This document shows, in pieces, positions 48,927 to 57,844 of a stretch of DNA of 64,000 bases. This DNA is from CAZMGB01 sp964565775 (GTDB taxonomy: Bacteria > Chloroflexota > Dehalococcoidia > DSTF01 > JALHUB01). Position 1 is the first letter of the stretch. The number at the start of each line of letters is the position of its first letter. The position numbers and the translations under genes are program-made. The notes under the pieces were generated by a model, which had not been told where the DNA came from, did no database searches, and worked only from the letters and a program-made list of their open reading frames with translations. The stretch covers positions 1-64,000 of the forward strand of contig CAZMGB010000004.1 in assembly GCA_964565775.1 (NCBI GenBank), given 5' to 3'.

Positions 48927-50039
48927 ATGAAGCCAGACGACAGGCCGTACTCTGAGCTTGGCACCACCTTCTCCCGAGGCGCCGTCGGCGCTCCCGTGAC
49001 CGACGCGCAGATCGAGATCCTGAGGATGCTCTTCAGCCCCGACGAGGCCCGTGTCGCCGCGTGCCTCGACTACGTGCACGAGCCCGAGGAGGTCATCGCC
49101 GAGCGGGCCGGCGTCGCGCCCGAGGTCGCCGCCGACCTCCTCACCCGCATGGCCACTCGTAGCCTTATTCGCGGCGTCAGGCGGCCGGACGGCGTGCGGG
49201 TGTTCCGGCAGCTTCTATTCATCCCCGGCCTCTTCGAGATGATCTACATCAACCCCGAGCCCTCGCTCGACCTGGAGAGGCTTGGCGGCCTTTTCGAGAA
49301 GTACTTCCACGAAGGCTGGGGCCGGGAGATGCACAGGCATGATGTGCCGTTCGTCCGCGCCCTTCCACCGATCGGTCCCCCCAAGGAGAGCGTTCTTCCC
49401 CACGAGGACGCCGTCAAGCTGGTAGAGAAGGCGTCTTTCGCCGCACTCGTCGACTGCTCGTGCCGGGAAGCCGTCCGAAAGTGCGACTGCCCGGTCGATG
49501 TCTGCATCGGCATCGGCGAGGGCATAATGGGCGGCCCGATGCCGGGAATGCCGGTGAGCGACCCGAAGTATGCAGTCGGCGCCCCGCGCGCCCGTCTCAT
49601 GTCGACTGACGAGGCAGTGCATATCCTCAAGCGCGCGGAAGAGGCCGGTCTCGTCCATACGACGCTGAACATCGAGCAGGACTCCTGGTTCATCTGCAAC
49701 TGCTGCTCGCACGCCTGCTTCCTCCTACGCGGCGCCTCTGAGCTCGACATCCCGCACGCCATCGCCCCGTCGAGCTTCTGGTCGGTGGTCGAGAAGGAGT
49801 TCTGCAACGGCTGCGGCGCCTGCGAGCCGGTCTGCCAGATGCTGGCGATCACGCTGAACGATGACCACCTGGCGGAGGTCGACTACGAGCGCTGCCTGGG
49901 CTGCGGCGTCTGCGTCCCCTCCTGCCCGACGGAGGCGATCCGCCTCGAGAGGCGAGGCGACGAGATCTACACCCCCTACGTGGACTACAACGAGCTCGTC
50001 GCCGCCTTGGGCAAGCCCCAGGCCGTCCACGCCCACTAG
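48927..50039 (+). CDS. Winged-helix/4Fe-4S ferredoxin-type protein
   Basis: 370-residue cytosolic protein. The first 110 residues look like a winged helix (TDAQIEILRMLFSPDEARVA, EVIAERAGVAPEVAADLL). A cysteine-rich middle follows, with CSCREAVRKCDCPVDVC and CNCCSHACFLLRG. The C-terminus has two classical 4Fe-4S motifs, CNGCGACEPVCQ and CLGCGVCVPSCPTEAI. This combination occurs in uncharacterised iron-sulfur oxidoreductase-type proteins of anaerobes and Chloroflexota. It probably shuttles electrons; whether it also binds DNA is unknown. ATG 48927 has GGGAGGT upstream. The enoyl-CoA hydratase gene follows 22 bp later. Confidence 0.8.
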   Translation: MKPDDRPYSELGTTFSRGAVGAPVTDAQIEILRMLFSPDEARVAACLDYVHEPEEVIAERAGVAPEVAADLLTRMATRSLIRGVRRPDGVRVFRQLLFIPGLFEMIYINPEPSLDLERLGGLFEKYFHEGWGREMHRHDVPFVRALPPIGPPKESVLPHEDAVKLVEKASFAALVDCSCREAVRKCDCPVDVCIGIGEGIMGGPMPGMPVSDPKYAVGAPRARLMSTDEAVHILKRAEEAGLVHTTLNIEQDSWFICNCCSHACFLLRGASELDIPHAIAPSSFWSVVEKEFCNGCGACEPVCQMLAITLNDDHLAEVDYERCLGCGVCVPSCPTEAIRLERRGDEIYTPYVDYNELVAALGKPQAVHAH

Positions 50040-50061
50040 CCGAAAGGGCACGCCGAGCGAC

Positions 50062-50829
50062 ATGGCCTACGAGACCCTCGCGGTGGAGCGGGACGGCTCG
50101 GTCATGACCGTGCGGCTGAACCGGCCCGAGAAGCGAAACGCCATCAACGGCCGGATGCACCTGGACCTCCAGGCACTCTGTTGCGAACTGGGTGAGGACT
50201 TCGACACGCGGGTGGTGATCCTTGCAGGTGAGGGTAGCGCCTTCTCATCCGGCGCCGACACCAGCGAGCAGCGCCAGCCGGGGCCCGATAACGAACTGGA
50301 GTTGCGTCGCCTGTCCGGTATCGGCAACCGGACATCTGCGGCCCTGGAGGGGCTTGACCAGATCACGATCGCTGCCGTGCACGGCTTTGCCGTCGGCGGC
50401 GGCGTAGTCCTGGCACTCTGCTGCGATCTCCGCGTTGCCGGCCGGTCGGCCTGGTTCTCGATCCCGGAGGTTGAGCTGGGGATCCCTTTTACCTGGAACG
50501 CCCTCCCCCGGCTGGCGCGGGAGGTGGGGTACGCCCGCGCCCTGGAGCTTACGGTCACATCTGAGCGTTTCACGGCAGAGCAGGCATACGAGTGGGGCTT
50601 TGTTACGCACCTGGTTCCGGATGGCGAAGAGTTGAAGGCCGCTCGCGACCTGGCGGCGCGGATCGTCGCCAAGGCTCCACTGCCCGTTGCCCTCACAAAG
50701 GCCACCATAAGGGCGATGAAGCGAGCCGGCGAGATGGGCGAGGTCACCTACAGCGATCCCGATCTGCTGCTCTACAGCCGCCTGCTCCAGCAGTGGAGTG
50801 GTGGTCGCCGCAAACCACGGAGCGATTGA
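50062..50829 (+). CDS. Enoyl-CoA hydratase/isomerase family protein
   Basis: 255-residue crotonase-fold protein. LNRPEKRNAINGRM, the CoA/oxyanion region GEGSAFSSGAD, and FAVGGGVVLALCCDLRVAG with EVELGIPFTWNALPRL are typical. In classical hydratases two Glu residues activate water; here only the second site region (PEVELGIP) is clearly conserved, so hydratase, isomerase or thioesterase activity are all possible. The start is ATG 50062. The context with CoA-transferases suggests degradation of an acyl-CoA intermediate. Confidence 0.88.
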   Translation: MAYETLAVERDGSVMTVRLNRPEKRNAINGRMHLDLQALCCELGEDFDTRVVILAGEGSAFSSGADTSEQRQPGPDNELELRRLSGIGNRTSAALEGLDQITIAAVHGFAVGGGVVLALCCDLRVAGRSAWFSIPEVELGIPFTWNALPRLAREVGYARALELTVTSERFTAEQAYEWGFVTHLVPDGEELKAARDLAARIVAKAPLPVALTKATIRAMKRAGEMGEVTYSDPDLLLYSRLLQQWSGGRRKPRSD

Positions 50830-50934
50830 CAGGCAACCGCGTCCTCGGAGACGTGGGCGGACCGTGCTTCGGTCGCGCGCCGTCGCGCGGTTGTAGGCGG
50901 GGCGGGCTTCCACCTATACTGGCCACACGCGCCG

Positions 50935-51060
50935 ATGGGCCTTTTCTGGCTCGTCATCCCCCACGAGTACGAGGAGGCGTCCGAGATCCAGCACATCGTC
51001 ATCGCAAGGGAGCTCCTTCCGGAGCATGACGACCGTCATGGAGTTCGCGCCGATGTCTAG
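50935..51060 (+). CDS. Possible 41-residue small ORF
   Basis: ATG at 50935 to TAG at 51060 encodes MGLFWLVIPHEYEEAS followed by EIQHIVIARELLPEHDDRHG. It has protein-like composition, but no clear RBS and no homology known to me. TATACT lies about 12 bp before the ATG, so a leaderless transcript is conceivable. It occupies most of the gap between the hydratase and CoA-transferase genes. Confidence 0.2.
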   Translation: MGLFWLVIPHEYEEASEIQHIVIARELLPEHDDRHGVRADV

Positions 51061-51083
51061 ACGAGCAGTAGTGGTGGTGCCGC

Positions 51084-52292
51084 ATGCGTAAAGGGGCCTT
51101 CGACGGCGTGCGCGTCGTCGAATACGCGACGATGGTCTCGGGGCCGTACTGCGCCAAGCTGCTGGCGGACATGGGCGCCGACGTCATCAAGGTCGAGGAG
51201 CCGCCGCACGGCGACCCGGCACGGCAGCGCGGCCCCTTCCCCGGCGGGCAGCCTCACCCGGAGCGCGGCGGCCTCTTCATGTACCTCAACACCAGCAAGA
51301 GGGGCATCACACTCGACCCGGAGCATCGCTTGGGCCACGACGCCCTCGAGCGTCTGATCCGGTGGGCGGACGTTCTCGTGGAGAACCACCGCCCGGAGAG
51401 ACTCGAATCGCTCGGCCTCGGCTGGGAGGCGGTGCGCGCCATCAACCCGGCGCTCGTCTTGACCTCTATTTCGCCCTACGGCCGCACGGGCCCACGCGCC
51501 GGGCAGAAGGGGGGCGAGCTCACCTCCTATCACGCCGGCGGGATGGGCAACCTTCTGCCCACGCGGTCCGTAAACGTGAATCGCGCGCCGGTGAAGGCCG
51601 GGGGCTATCCCGCGGGATACCATGCTGGCCTCACGGCGGCCCTGGCCACTGCGGCCGCTCTGCTCGGCCGGCGGGCAACGGGTAGCGGGCGGCTCATCGA
51701 CGTCTCGGAGCAGGAGGCCATCCTCGCCCTCGTGAGGACCAGCATCGCGGCCACCTTGTATCATCGCCTCGCCTGGAGCCGGGTGCCCGAACGCCCGCCG
51801 AGCATGGGCCGTATGCCGTGCAAGGACGGCTACGTGGTCGTGGGGGCTTTCGAAGACCACCATTGGCGGGGGCTCGTGGAGCTGATGGGGAATCCCGAGT
51901 GGGCCTCCGATCCGGCGTGGAACTCACGCAAGTACCGGATGCACCACCTGATGGAGATCGCCCCGCTCCTGGATGAGTGGATGAGTCAGCAGGGCAAAGA
52001 CGACATCCATCACAAGGGCGCGGCCAAGGGCTTCGCCATCGGCCCCGTGAACACGGCGGAGGATGTGATGAAGTACCGGCAGTACGAGGCTCGGGGCTAC
52101 TTCGTTGAGGTAGACCACCCCGAAGGGGGGCGATTTCGTTACGCGGGCTGGCCCTACCGGATGACAGCCGCGCCGCCGCGAGTGCAGCGGCCTGCTCCCC
52201 TCCTGGGCGAGCACAATGAGGAGGTGTACTGCGGCCCGCTCGGCTACTCCAGGGAGGAGTTCGACCGGCTCGGCGAGGCGGCGGCTGTCTAG
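51084..52292 (+). CDS. CaiB/BaiF-type CoA-transferase, copy 1
   Basis: 402-residue class III CoA-transferase that moves CoA between carboxylic acids. It begins GVRVVEYATMVSGPYCAKLLADMGADVIKVE, quoted as the family N-terminal pattern around SGPYCAKLLADMGAD. Other signatures are NTSKRGITLDP, ADVLVENHRP and TSISPYGRTGP. The catalytic Asp region expected after the GGYPAGYHAG segment is not unambiguous. The second copy starts 16 bp downstream, and the two may form a heteromer or act on different acids. The start ATG 51084 is used. Confidence 0.9.
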   Translation: MRKGAFDGVRVVEYATMVSGPYCAKLLADMGADVIKVEEPPHGDPARQRGPFPGGQPHPERGGLFMYLNTSKRGITLDPEHRLGHDALERLIRWADVLVENHRPERLESLGLGWEAVRAINPALVLTSISPYGRTGPRAGQKGGELTSYHAGGMGNLLPTRSVNVNRAPVKAGGYPAGYHAGLTAALATAAALLGRRATGSGRLIDVSEQEAILALVRTSIAATLYHRLAWSRVPERPPSMGRMPCKDGYVVVGAFEDHHWRGLVELMGNPEWASDPAWNSRKYRMHHLMEIAPLLDEWMSQQGKDDIHHKGAAKGFAIGPVNTAEDVMKYRQYEARGYFVEVDHPEGGRFRYAGWPYRMTAAPPRVQRPAPLLGEHNEEVYCGPLGYSREEFDRLGEAAAV

Positions 52293-52308
52293 CGGCGGGG
52301 GAAGGACA

Positions 52309-53538
52309 ATGGCAGGGGCTCCGCTTCCGCTGCAAGGGGTTCGTGTGCTGGACTTCACGTGGGTCTGGGCGGGCCCCTATGCCACCATGCTTCTGGCGAT
52401 GCTCGGTGCCGAGGTGATCAAGGTCGAAGGCCCGGAGTCGCTGGACCTGGGACGCAGGGGCATCGTCTGGCCCATCACCGAGCCGGAGCCGCTGGAGATA
52501 CCGATCAACCAGGGGATGTCGTTCAACGCCATCAACATGAGCAAGCTGGGGGTGACGATCGACCTCAGAAAGCCCGAGGGCGTCGCACTGGCCAAGCGGC
52601 TGGTCGGAATCAGCGACGTCGTAGTCGACAACATGCGGGCGGGCTCCATGGAGCGGCTGGGCCTGGGCTACGAGGCGCTGCGCGCCGTCAACTCCGGCAT
52701 CATCGTGCTGTCGTCTACCGGGCGCGGCTCGAAGGGGCCGGAGCGCCACTACGCCGGCTACGCCACTATCCACTGCGCCATCGGTGGCTCAGCCCACATC
52801 ACGGGTTACCCGGACGAGCCACCCAGCACCACCACCGGCGACGTCGACCTGATGAACGCCACGGCCGCGGCCTATGCGGTCGTGGCGGCGCTGTACCACC
52901 GCGCCGAAACCGGAGAGGGGCAGTTCATCGACTACTCGCAGTGCGAAGGGGTGACCTCCTTGATCGGCGAGGTCCTCCTCGAGTACGAGATGAACGGGCG
53001 CAGCCCCGGTCGCGAGGGAAACCGCGACGAGCTCATGGCGCCGCACAACGTCTACCCCTGCTGGGGAGTGGACCGCTGGGTGGCGCTGGCGGTGGAGACG
53101 GACGAGGAGTTCGCGGCCCTGGCCCGGGTGCTGGGCAGGTCGGAGCTGGCGCAGGACCGGCGCTTCGCCGACGCGGCGTCCCGGAAGCGGAACGAGGCCG
53201 AGCTGGACTCACTGATTGCGGAGTGGACGCAGGCCCGGGACCGCGACCGGGTCGTCGAGATGCTGTGCGAGGCAGGGCTGGCGGCAGCGCCCTCTCGAAA
53301 CGCCGAGGACCTGATCAGTGACCCTCATCTTCGTGAGCGTGGCGCCTTCGTAGAGGTCAACCATCCCGAGTTCGGGCGGCGGGAGCTCGTGGGCGTCCCC
53401 TGGAGGATGTCGGACTATGAGCCGCCGGTGCGCCACGCGCCTCTCCTCGGCGAGCACAACGACTACGTGTTTGGAGAGTTGCTGGGCGTGAGCAAGCATG
53501 ACCTGGCGGAGCTTCGCCGCCAGGGCGTCATCACGTAG
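52309..53538 (+). CDS. CaiB/BaiF-type CoA-transferase, copy 2
   Basis: 409-residue class III CoA-transferase. The N-terminal pattern VRVLDFTWVWAGPYATML, LGAEVIKVEGPE, and SDVVVDNMRAGSMERLGL are typical. It carries TTTGDVDLMNATAAAY, where the Asp residues fit the family active-site neighbourhood. It is clearly diverged from the preceding copy. ATG 52309 is chosen because GGGGAAGGA immediately precedes it; a longer frame would overlap the first gene. The substrate is unknown. Confidence 0.92.
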   Translation: MAGAPLPLQGVRVLDFTWVWAGPYATMLLAMLGAEVIKVEGPESLDLGRRGIVWPITEPEPLEIPINQGMSFNAINMSKLGVTIDLRKPEGVALAKRLVGISDVVVDNMRAGSMERLGLGYEALRAVNSGIIVLSSTGRGSKGPERHYAGYATIHCAIGGSAHITGYPDEPPSTTTGDVDLMNATAAAYAVVAALYHRAETGEGQFIDYSQCEGVTSLIGEVLLEYEMNGRSPGREGNRDELMAPHNVYPCWGVDRWVALAVETDEEFAALARVLGRSELAQDRRFADAASRKRNEAELDSLIAEWTQARDRDRVVEMLCEAGLAAAPSRNAEDLISDPHLRERGAFVEVNHPEFGRRELVGVPWRMSDYEPPVRHAPLLGEHNDYVFGELLGVSKHDLAELRRQGVIT

Positions 53539-53552
53539 CGACGGGGCGCGTC

Positions 53553-54206
53553 CTAGCGAGCGGGTCGCAGCACGACCGTCTCGGTGGTCGCCGGGAGCTT
53601 GTCCTTGCTAACGGTGACCTCGCTGCCGTCCAGCCTCTTCACCGACGACCGCATCCCAACGAACTCATCGACGCCGGCCACCGGGAAGTTGGGGCAGCGC
53701 TCGTTCCGGAAGTGCATCGGGATGACCATCTTCGGCTTCACCTTCTCGCAGACGCCGTTAGCGACCGTGGCGTCGACGGTGAAGTTGCCGCCCACGGGGA
53801 TCAGCAGGACGTCTACCGGCCCGGCCTCGGCCACTGCGCTGTCGTCCAGGGGGTGGCCCAGGTCTCCCATGTGACAGACGTTCACGCCATCGACGGCGAA
53901 GCAGAACATGGTGTTGGGCCCACGCTGGCTGCCGGTTGAGTCGTCGTGGTAGGTGGCCACCCCCTTGAAACGGATGCCCTTGGTCTCATGGCTGCCCACA
54001 CCTTGCACGACCTGGGGTTTGCCCTTGACGTCGGCGACGTTGTTGTGATCGGCGTGGTCATGGCTCACCGTCACCACGTCGGCTTCCTCGGCGACGGGGC
54101 CGTAGTCCAGGCCGAACGCTCCCGGAGCGTAGGGGTCGGTGATGATGCGGGTTCCGCCTTCCGACGTGATCAGGAAGCAGGCGTGACCCAGCCACTGGAT
54201 CTTCAT
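53553..54206 (-). CDS. UPF0173-type metal-dependent hydrolase (MBL fold)
   Basis: 217-residue metallo-beta-lactamase-fold protein. The dinuclear metal motif is VSHDHADHNNV; the first residues MKIQWLGHACFLI, and later MGDLGHPLD and PMHFRNE, match the UPF0173/YtkL-like family. Its substrates are not established. ATG 54206 is preceded by an AGGAGG-like sequence. It is convergent with the CoA-transferase and lies 51 bp downstream of the CoA ligase gene on the same strand. Confidence 0.92.
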   Translation of the reverse strand: MKIQWLGHACFLITSEGGTRIITDPYAPGAFGLDYGPVAEEADVVTVSHDHADHNNVADVKGKPQVVQGVGSHETKGIRFKGVATYHDDSTGSQRGPNTMFCFAVDGVNVCHMGDLGHPLDDSAVAEAGPVDVLLIPVGGNFTVDATVANGVCEKVKPKMVIPMHFRNERCPNFPVAGVDEFVGMRSSVKRLDGSEVTVSKDKLPATTETVVLRPAR

Positions 54207-54257
54207 GATACGGCACCTCCTTGACGTCTGTTCCGTCCGCGGCGAAGCCGCCGGGAC

Positions 54258-55715
54258 CTAACGCAGCTCAGCGAGCTTCCCATAATAGCGCGCCACGTGC
54301 GCCACGGCCCGGACGGCGCGCTCCAGAGTAGGGTAGGAGGGGATCCTCATCTCCAGGTAGGTATCGCGGATCTCCCTTCTCCCTCTCTCGGCATCCAGTT
54401 TATCAAGCTCGTCGCCGCCTATGGGCAGCACGATGACCACCGGCTTCCCGGACCTGTCCCTGATCTTCGGCGGCGCCTCGACCAGGCTGCGAACGAAGGC
54501 GGCCTTCTGCTCGGGGGAAGGGCCCAGTGTGCCGGCGAGGATGTGGTACATGGCCTGGGTGGCGATGATGGTGTCGATGCCCTGCTCGGACGCCACCGTC
54601 TCCAGCACCTTCTCGAAGATGGCGGGAGGTACGATGGGCGCACCGATGTCCACGGGGTTCCGGACGGCGGTGCCGGCGGGAGGAAGAATGCGGCGCAGCC
54701 TTTCCTGACCGTCACTGCTGAGGGGCGGCACTTCGAGGCCCGCGCGGTCGCAGGCGTCGGCGGCAGCGATGCTGATGCCGCCGCCACCCCCCACGACCCC
54801 CACGCGGCGGCCGGTGGCTGGCGGCAGGTTGAGGAGCGCGACGGTAGCGTCGGCCAACTCCTCCAGGCTGTTGGCGCGCAGGGCGGCGGTCTGGCTGAAC
54901 AGAGCGTCCCATATGGCTTCCTCGCCGGCGAGGGACGCCGTGTGGGAGAGGACGGCCCTCGTGCCCGTGCGGGTGAGCCCGGCCTTCCAGATGAGCACCG
55001 GCTTCTCCCGCGCTATCCTGTCCACGAGCCGCAGGAAGCGCCTCCCCTCGCGGGGGCCCTCCAGGTACATCGTAATGATCCGCGTCTTGGGGTCCCGCTC
55101 CAGGTACTCCACGAGGTCCGACTCGTTTACGTCGCAGGAGTTGCCGTAACTGATAACCTTGCTGAAGCGGATGCCCGTGCCCATCGCCAGCCGCGCGAAT
55201 TCGACGGCGTGGCCGCCGCTCTGGGTGACGAAGGCGACAGGGCCGCTCTCCTGGGGGAAGTTGCCGCCCGGCAGGAGGGTGAGACCGCTTTCCGGGCAGT
55301 AGACGCCGAAGCAGTTGGGCCCGATGATGCGGATGCCCCTCTTCGCCAGCGCCGCCAGCTCGTCCTCCAGCAGCCGCCCCTGCTCCTCGCCGGTCTCGCT
55401 GAATCCCGATGTGAAGATCTGGGCGCCCCTTACCCCTTTCGCCAGGCAGTCTTCCAGTACCTGCGGCACCAGGTGCGCGGGCACCATGACGTAGGCCATG
55501 TCGATGGTCTCCGGGATGTCCCTGACGCTGGCGTGCATCTCAAGGCCGAAGGCTTCGCCGCCCTTTGGGTTGACGGGATAGATCTGCCCCTTGTAGCCGA
55601 AGTCGATGAGCGCCTTCAGGAAGCGTCCGCCGAACTTCTCCTCATTGGTGGAGACGCCGACGACGGCTACCGCCCTGGGGTAGAAGAGGGGTTCCAGCTC
55701 GTCACGCTTGTCCAT
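54258..55715 (-). CDS. ADP-forming acyl-CoA synthetase alpha-type protein
   Basis: 485-residue protein with the CoA-binding Rossmann domain (FYPRAVAVVGVSTNEEKFGG, IYPVNPKG) and two succinyl-CoA-ligase-like domains (GPNCFGVYCP, AFVTQSGGHAVEF). The phosphorylated catalytic His is in VLSHTASLAGEEAIWD. It matches the alpha part of archaeal-type ADP-forming acetyl-CoA synthetases, which make ATP from acyl-CoA. No ATP-grasp beta part is fused or adjacent, so a partner must lie elsewhere. ATG 55715 (MDKRDELEPLFYPRAV) is used; an upstream extension lacks homology. Confidence 0.9.
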   Translation of the reverse strand: MDKRDELEPLFYPRAVAVVGVSTNEEKFGGRFLKALIDFGYKGQIYPVNPKGGEAFGLEMHASVRDIPETIDMAYVMVPAHLVPQVLEDCLAKGVRGAQIFTSGFSETGEEQGRLLEDELAALAKRGIRIIGPNCFGVYCPESGLTLLPGGNFPQESGPVAFVTQSGGHAVEFARLAMGTGIRFSKVISYGNSCDVNESDLVEYLERDPKTRIITMYLEGPREGRRFLRLVDRIAREKPVLIWKAGLTRTGTRAVLSHTASLAGEEAIWDALFSQTAALRANSLEELADATVALLNLPPATGRRVGVVGGGGGISIAAADACDRAGLEVPPLSSDGQERLRRILPPAGTAVRNPVDIGAPIVPPAIFEKVLETVASEQGIDTIIATQAMYHILAGTLGPSPEQKAAFVRSLVEAPPKIRDRSGKPVVIVLPIGGDELDKLDAERGRREIRDTYLEMRIPSYPTLERAVRAVAHVARYYGKLAELR

Positions 55716-55791
55716 CGGGGGCCTTTGCCGTGATGCGGGGCCGGCTACGGCGGTCGGCTCCAGGGTAAAGGTCGGCGGCGGAAGTGGCAAC

Positions 55792-55834
55792 CCTTCGACA
55801 GGCCCAGTGCGGCGGCCTCCTTCGACAGGCTCAG
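55792..55834 (+). repeat. Two copies of a CCTTCGACAGGC(C/T)CAG element
   Basis: Copies at 55792-55807 and 55819-55834 in the divergent gap between the CoA ligase and hydrolase genes. The motif resembles dispersed intergenic repeats of GC-rich genomes, and a related CCTGAGGCTCAG segment sits inside the palindrome at 57732-57819. Confidence 0.5.
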
Positions 55835-55976
55835 GATAGCCGCTGTTTTGTAAAGTTGTTCAGCGGTCTGGTTGGACTCAGACTCTCGCAGGTCGTAGGA
55901 TAGCTGAGGTTTCGGGGAAGCCCCTTCGACTCCACTGGCCGGGGGCCCGGCCTATCGCCGCAGGGAGGAAGTAACA

Positions 55977-56789
55977 GTGCCCACCGCGACAGTCAACGGC
56001 ATACGTCTCTACTACGAGGTGCACGGCGATTCCGGCGAGCCGCTGGTTCTGGTCCACGGCTACACCGGCGACATCAGCGACTGGCGTCACCAGTTCCCGG
56101 AGTTCTCCAAGACCCATCGCGTCCTGGCGATGGACCTGCGGGGCCACGGCCGCTCAGAGGCGCCTGCCGATCGCTCGTCTTACACCCTGGAGAAGATGGC
56201 CGACGACGTGGAGGCGCTCGTCGACCAGGTCGGCTTCGAGCGCTACCATCTCCTCGGGCATTCCATGGGTGGGGGCATCGTCCAGGAGATCGCCCTCCGC
56301 AGCCCGCAGAGGCTCCTCTCGCTCATCCTGCACGACACGTCTCTCAAGTTCGCCATGGGTGGCGACCCGGCGATTAAGGAGTGGCGCGACAAGCGACACG
56401 CCCTGGCGGAGAGCGACGGGATGGCCGCCGTCGCCGGGATGCCGCCGCTGATGCCGCCGCCGCCGCACATCCCGCCCGAGCGTCTCGAGGAGGAGAAGGT
56501 ACGCCTGTCGAAGATGTCGCCCGACGGCTTCATCGGCGCCTGGAAGGGGCTCGAGGACTGGCAGGGGACGAGGAGGCGCGCGCACGCCATCTCGGCGCCA
56601 ACCCTCATCATCTACGGTAGCCTGGACGCGCCGCTGCTGATCGACGGCTCGACCAGGCTGGCGGAGCTCATCCCCAACTCCCACGTCGAGGTCATACCGG
56701 AGACCGCTCACTCGCCGCAGTGGGAGCGGCCGGAGCTGTTCAACCGGGCGCTCCGTAAGCACCTGGAGGCGCACGCCGCCCGGCGCTGA
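55977..56789 (+). CDS. Alpha/beta hydrolase
   Basis: 270-residue cytosolic hydrolase. The oxyanion segment LVLVHGYTGD, nucleophile elbow LLGHSMGGG, acid in IIYGSLDAPLL (Asp) and His in PETAHSPQWE give a complete triad. A proline-rich lid lies at GMPPLMPPPPHIPPER. Similar proteins include esterases, enol-lactonases and haloperoxidase-like enzymes, and the substrate is unknown. GTG 55977 has AGGGAGGAAG upstream. Confidence 0.9.
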   Translation: MPTATVNGIRLYYEVHGDSGEPLVLVHGYTGDISDWRHQFPEFSKTHRVLAMDLRGHGRSEAPADRSSYTLEKMADDVEALVDQVGFERYHLLGHSMGGGIVQEIALRSPQRLLSLILHDTSLKFAMGGDPAIKEWRDKRHALAESDGMAAVAGMPPLMPPPPHIPPERLEEEKVRLSKMSPDGFIGAWKGLEDWQGTRRRAHAISAPTLIIYGSLDAPLLIDGSTRLAELIPNSHVEVIPETAHSPQWERPELFNRALRKHLEAHAARR

Positions 56790-56824
56790 ATCCGCCTGAT
56801 ATACTGGGGCAGGGCGTTGGCGCC

Positions 56825-57721
56825 ATGTCTGAGCCTTGCGACGCCGTCGGGCTCGTCCGTCGCGGTGCCGGACAGGCCGGCCCTCGGCGCAGCGTGTCGC
56901 CGCTGCTGCTCTTCCCGGTGCCCCTGCTGGCCCTCGCGACGGCGTTGCTGGTCATCGGCGCTGGAAGCGGCGTGATAGAGCGATCATTCATCTACTTCCC
57001 CGATAGCGAACTTATCGGCGACCCGGCCGACTTCGGGATGCCCTTCGATGACGTCTCGTTCGCGGCCGACGACGGCGTGCGGCTCCACGGCTGGTTCGTG
57101 CCCGGCGAGAGCGATGTCAGCTGGATCTGGTTCCACGGCAACGCCGGGAACATCAGCCACCGGCTTGACAACCTGCGCCTGGTCCACGACGAGGTGGGAA
57201 TGGGCGTCTTCCTCTTCGACTACCGAGGCTACGGCCGCAGCGAGGGCTCACCTTCCGAGGAGGGCACCTACCGGGACGCCGAGGCCGCCCTGGGATACGT
57301 TCTTTCGCGGCCCGACGTGAACCCCCAGCGCATCGTCTACTTCGGCCGGTCGCTCGGCGCCGGCGTGGCCGTGGAGCTGGCGACCCGCCGGCCGCCGTTC
57401 GCCCTCATCCTGGAGTCCCCCGTCCCCTCCATAGCCGAGCTGGCGCGCCACCACTACCGTTTCCTGCCCGTCGGCGGCCTGCTGCGCACGAAGTATGACT
57501 CCCTGTCGAAGATCGGGAACGTGCGGGCGCCCCTCCTCGTGCTCCACGGCGACGAGGATGAGGTGGTGCCCTTCGAGGGCGGACGCAAGCTATTCGAGGC
57601 CGCCAACGAGCCGAAGCGCTTCTACACCATCGAGGGCGCCGGCCACAACGACACGTACGTAGTGGGGGGACGGGAGTACTTCCGAGCCCTGCGGGAGTTC
57701 GTGGAGAACCCCCCGCGGTAG
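56825..57721 (+). CDS. Membrane-anchored alpha/beta hydrolase (BEM46-like)
   Basis: 298-residue protein with one N-terminal membrane helix (LLLFPVPLLALATALLVIGA) and an external hydrolase domain. The order FHGNAGNISHR, nucleophile YFGRSLGAGVA, Asp in LHGDEDEVVP and His in EGAGHNDTY gives the triad of the BEM46/YfhR family of unknown substrate. It starts 35 bp after the previous hydrolase gene. A REP-like palindrome follows its stop. Confidence 0.9.
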   Translation: MSEPCDAVGLVRRGAGQAGPRRSVSPLLLFPVPLLALATALLVIGAGSGVIERSFIYFPDSELIGDPADFGMPFDDVSFAADDGVRLHGWFVPGESDVSWIWFHGNAGNISHRLDNLRLVHDEVGMGVFLFDYRGYGRSEGSPSEEGTYRDAEAALGYVLSRPDVNPQRIVYFGRSLGAGVAVELATRRPPFALILESPVPSIAELARHHYRFLPVGGLLRTKYDSLSKIGNVRAPLLVLHGDEDEVVPFEGGRKLFEAANEPKRFYTIEGAGHNDTYVVGGREYFRALREFVENPPR

Positions 57722-57731
57722 GCGGTCCGTT

Positions 57732-57819
57732 CCTCACCCCCAGCCCCTCTCCCGCCGGCGGGAGAGGGGAGACCGGCAGGCTTCGTCCTGAGGCTCAGCC
57801 CGAGGGGTCGGGGTGAGGG
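57732..57819 (+). repeat. REP-like palindrome, copy 3
   Basis: Outer CCTCACCCCC (57732-57741) with GGGGTGAGG (57810-57818). The inner perfect palindrome CCCCTCTCCCGCC/GGCGGGAGAGGGG (57744-57769) matches the family seen after nuoN. About 40 bp inserted on the right arm contain CCTGAGGCTCAG. It lies between two convergent genes. Confidence 0.85.
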
Positions 57820-57844
57820 TCGTCCAACCTAGTTGTCGTCGCCC

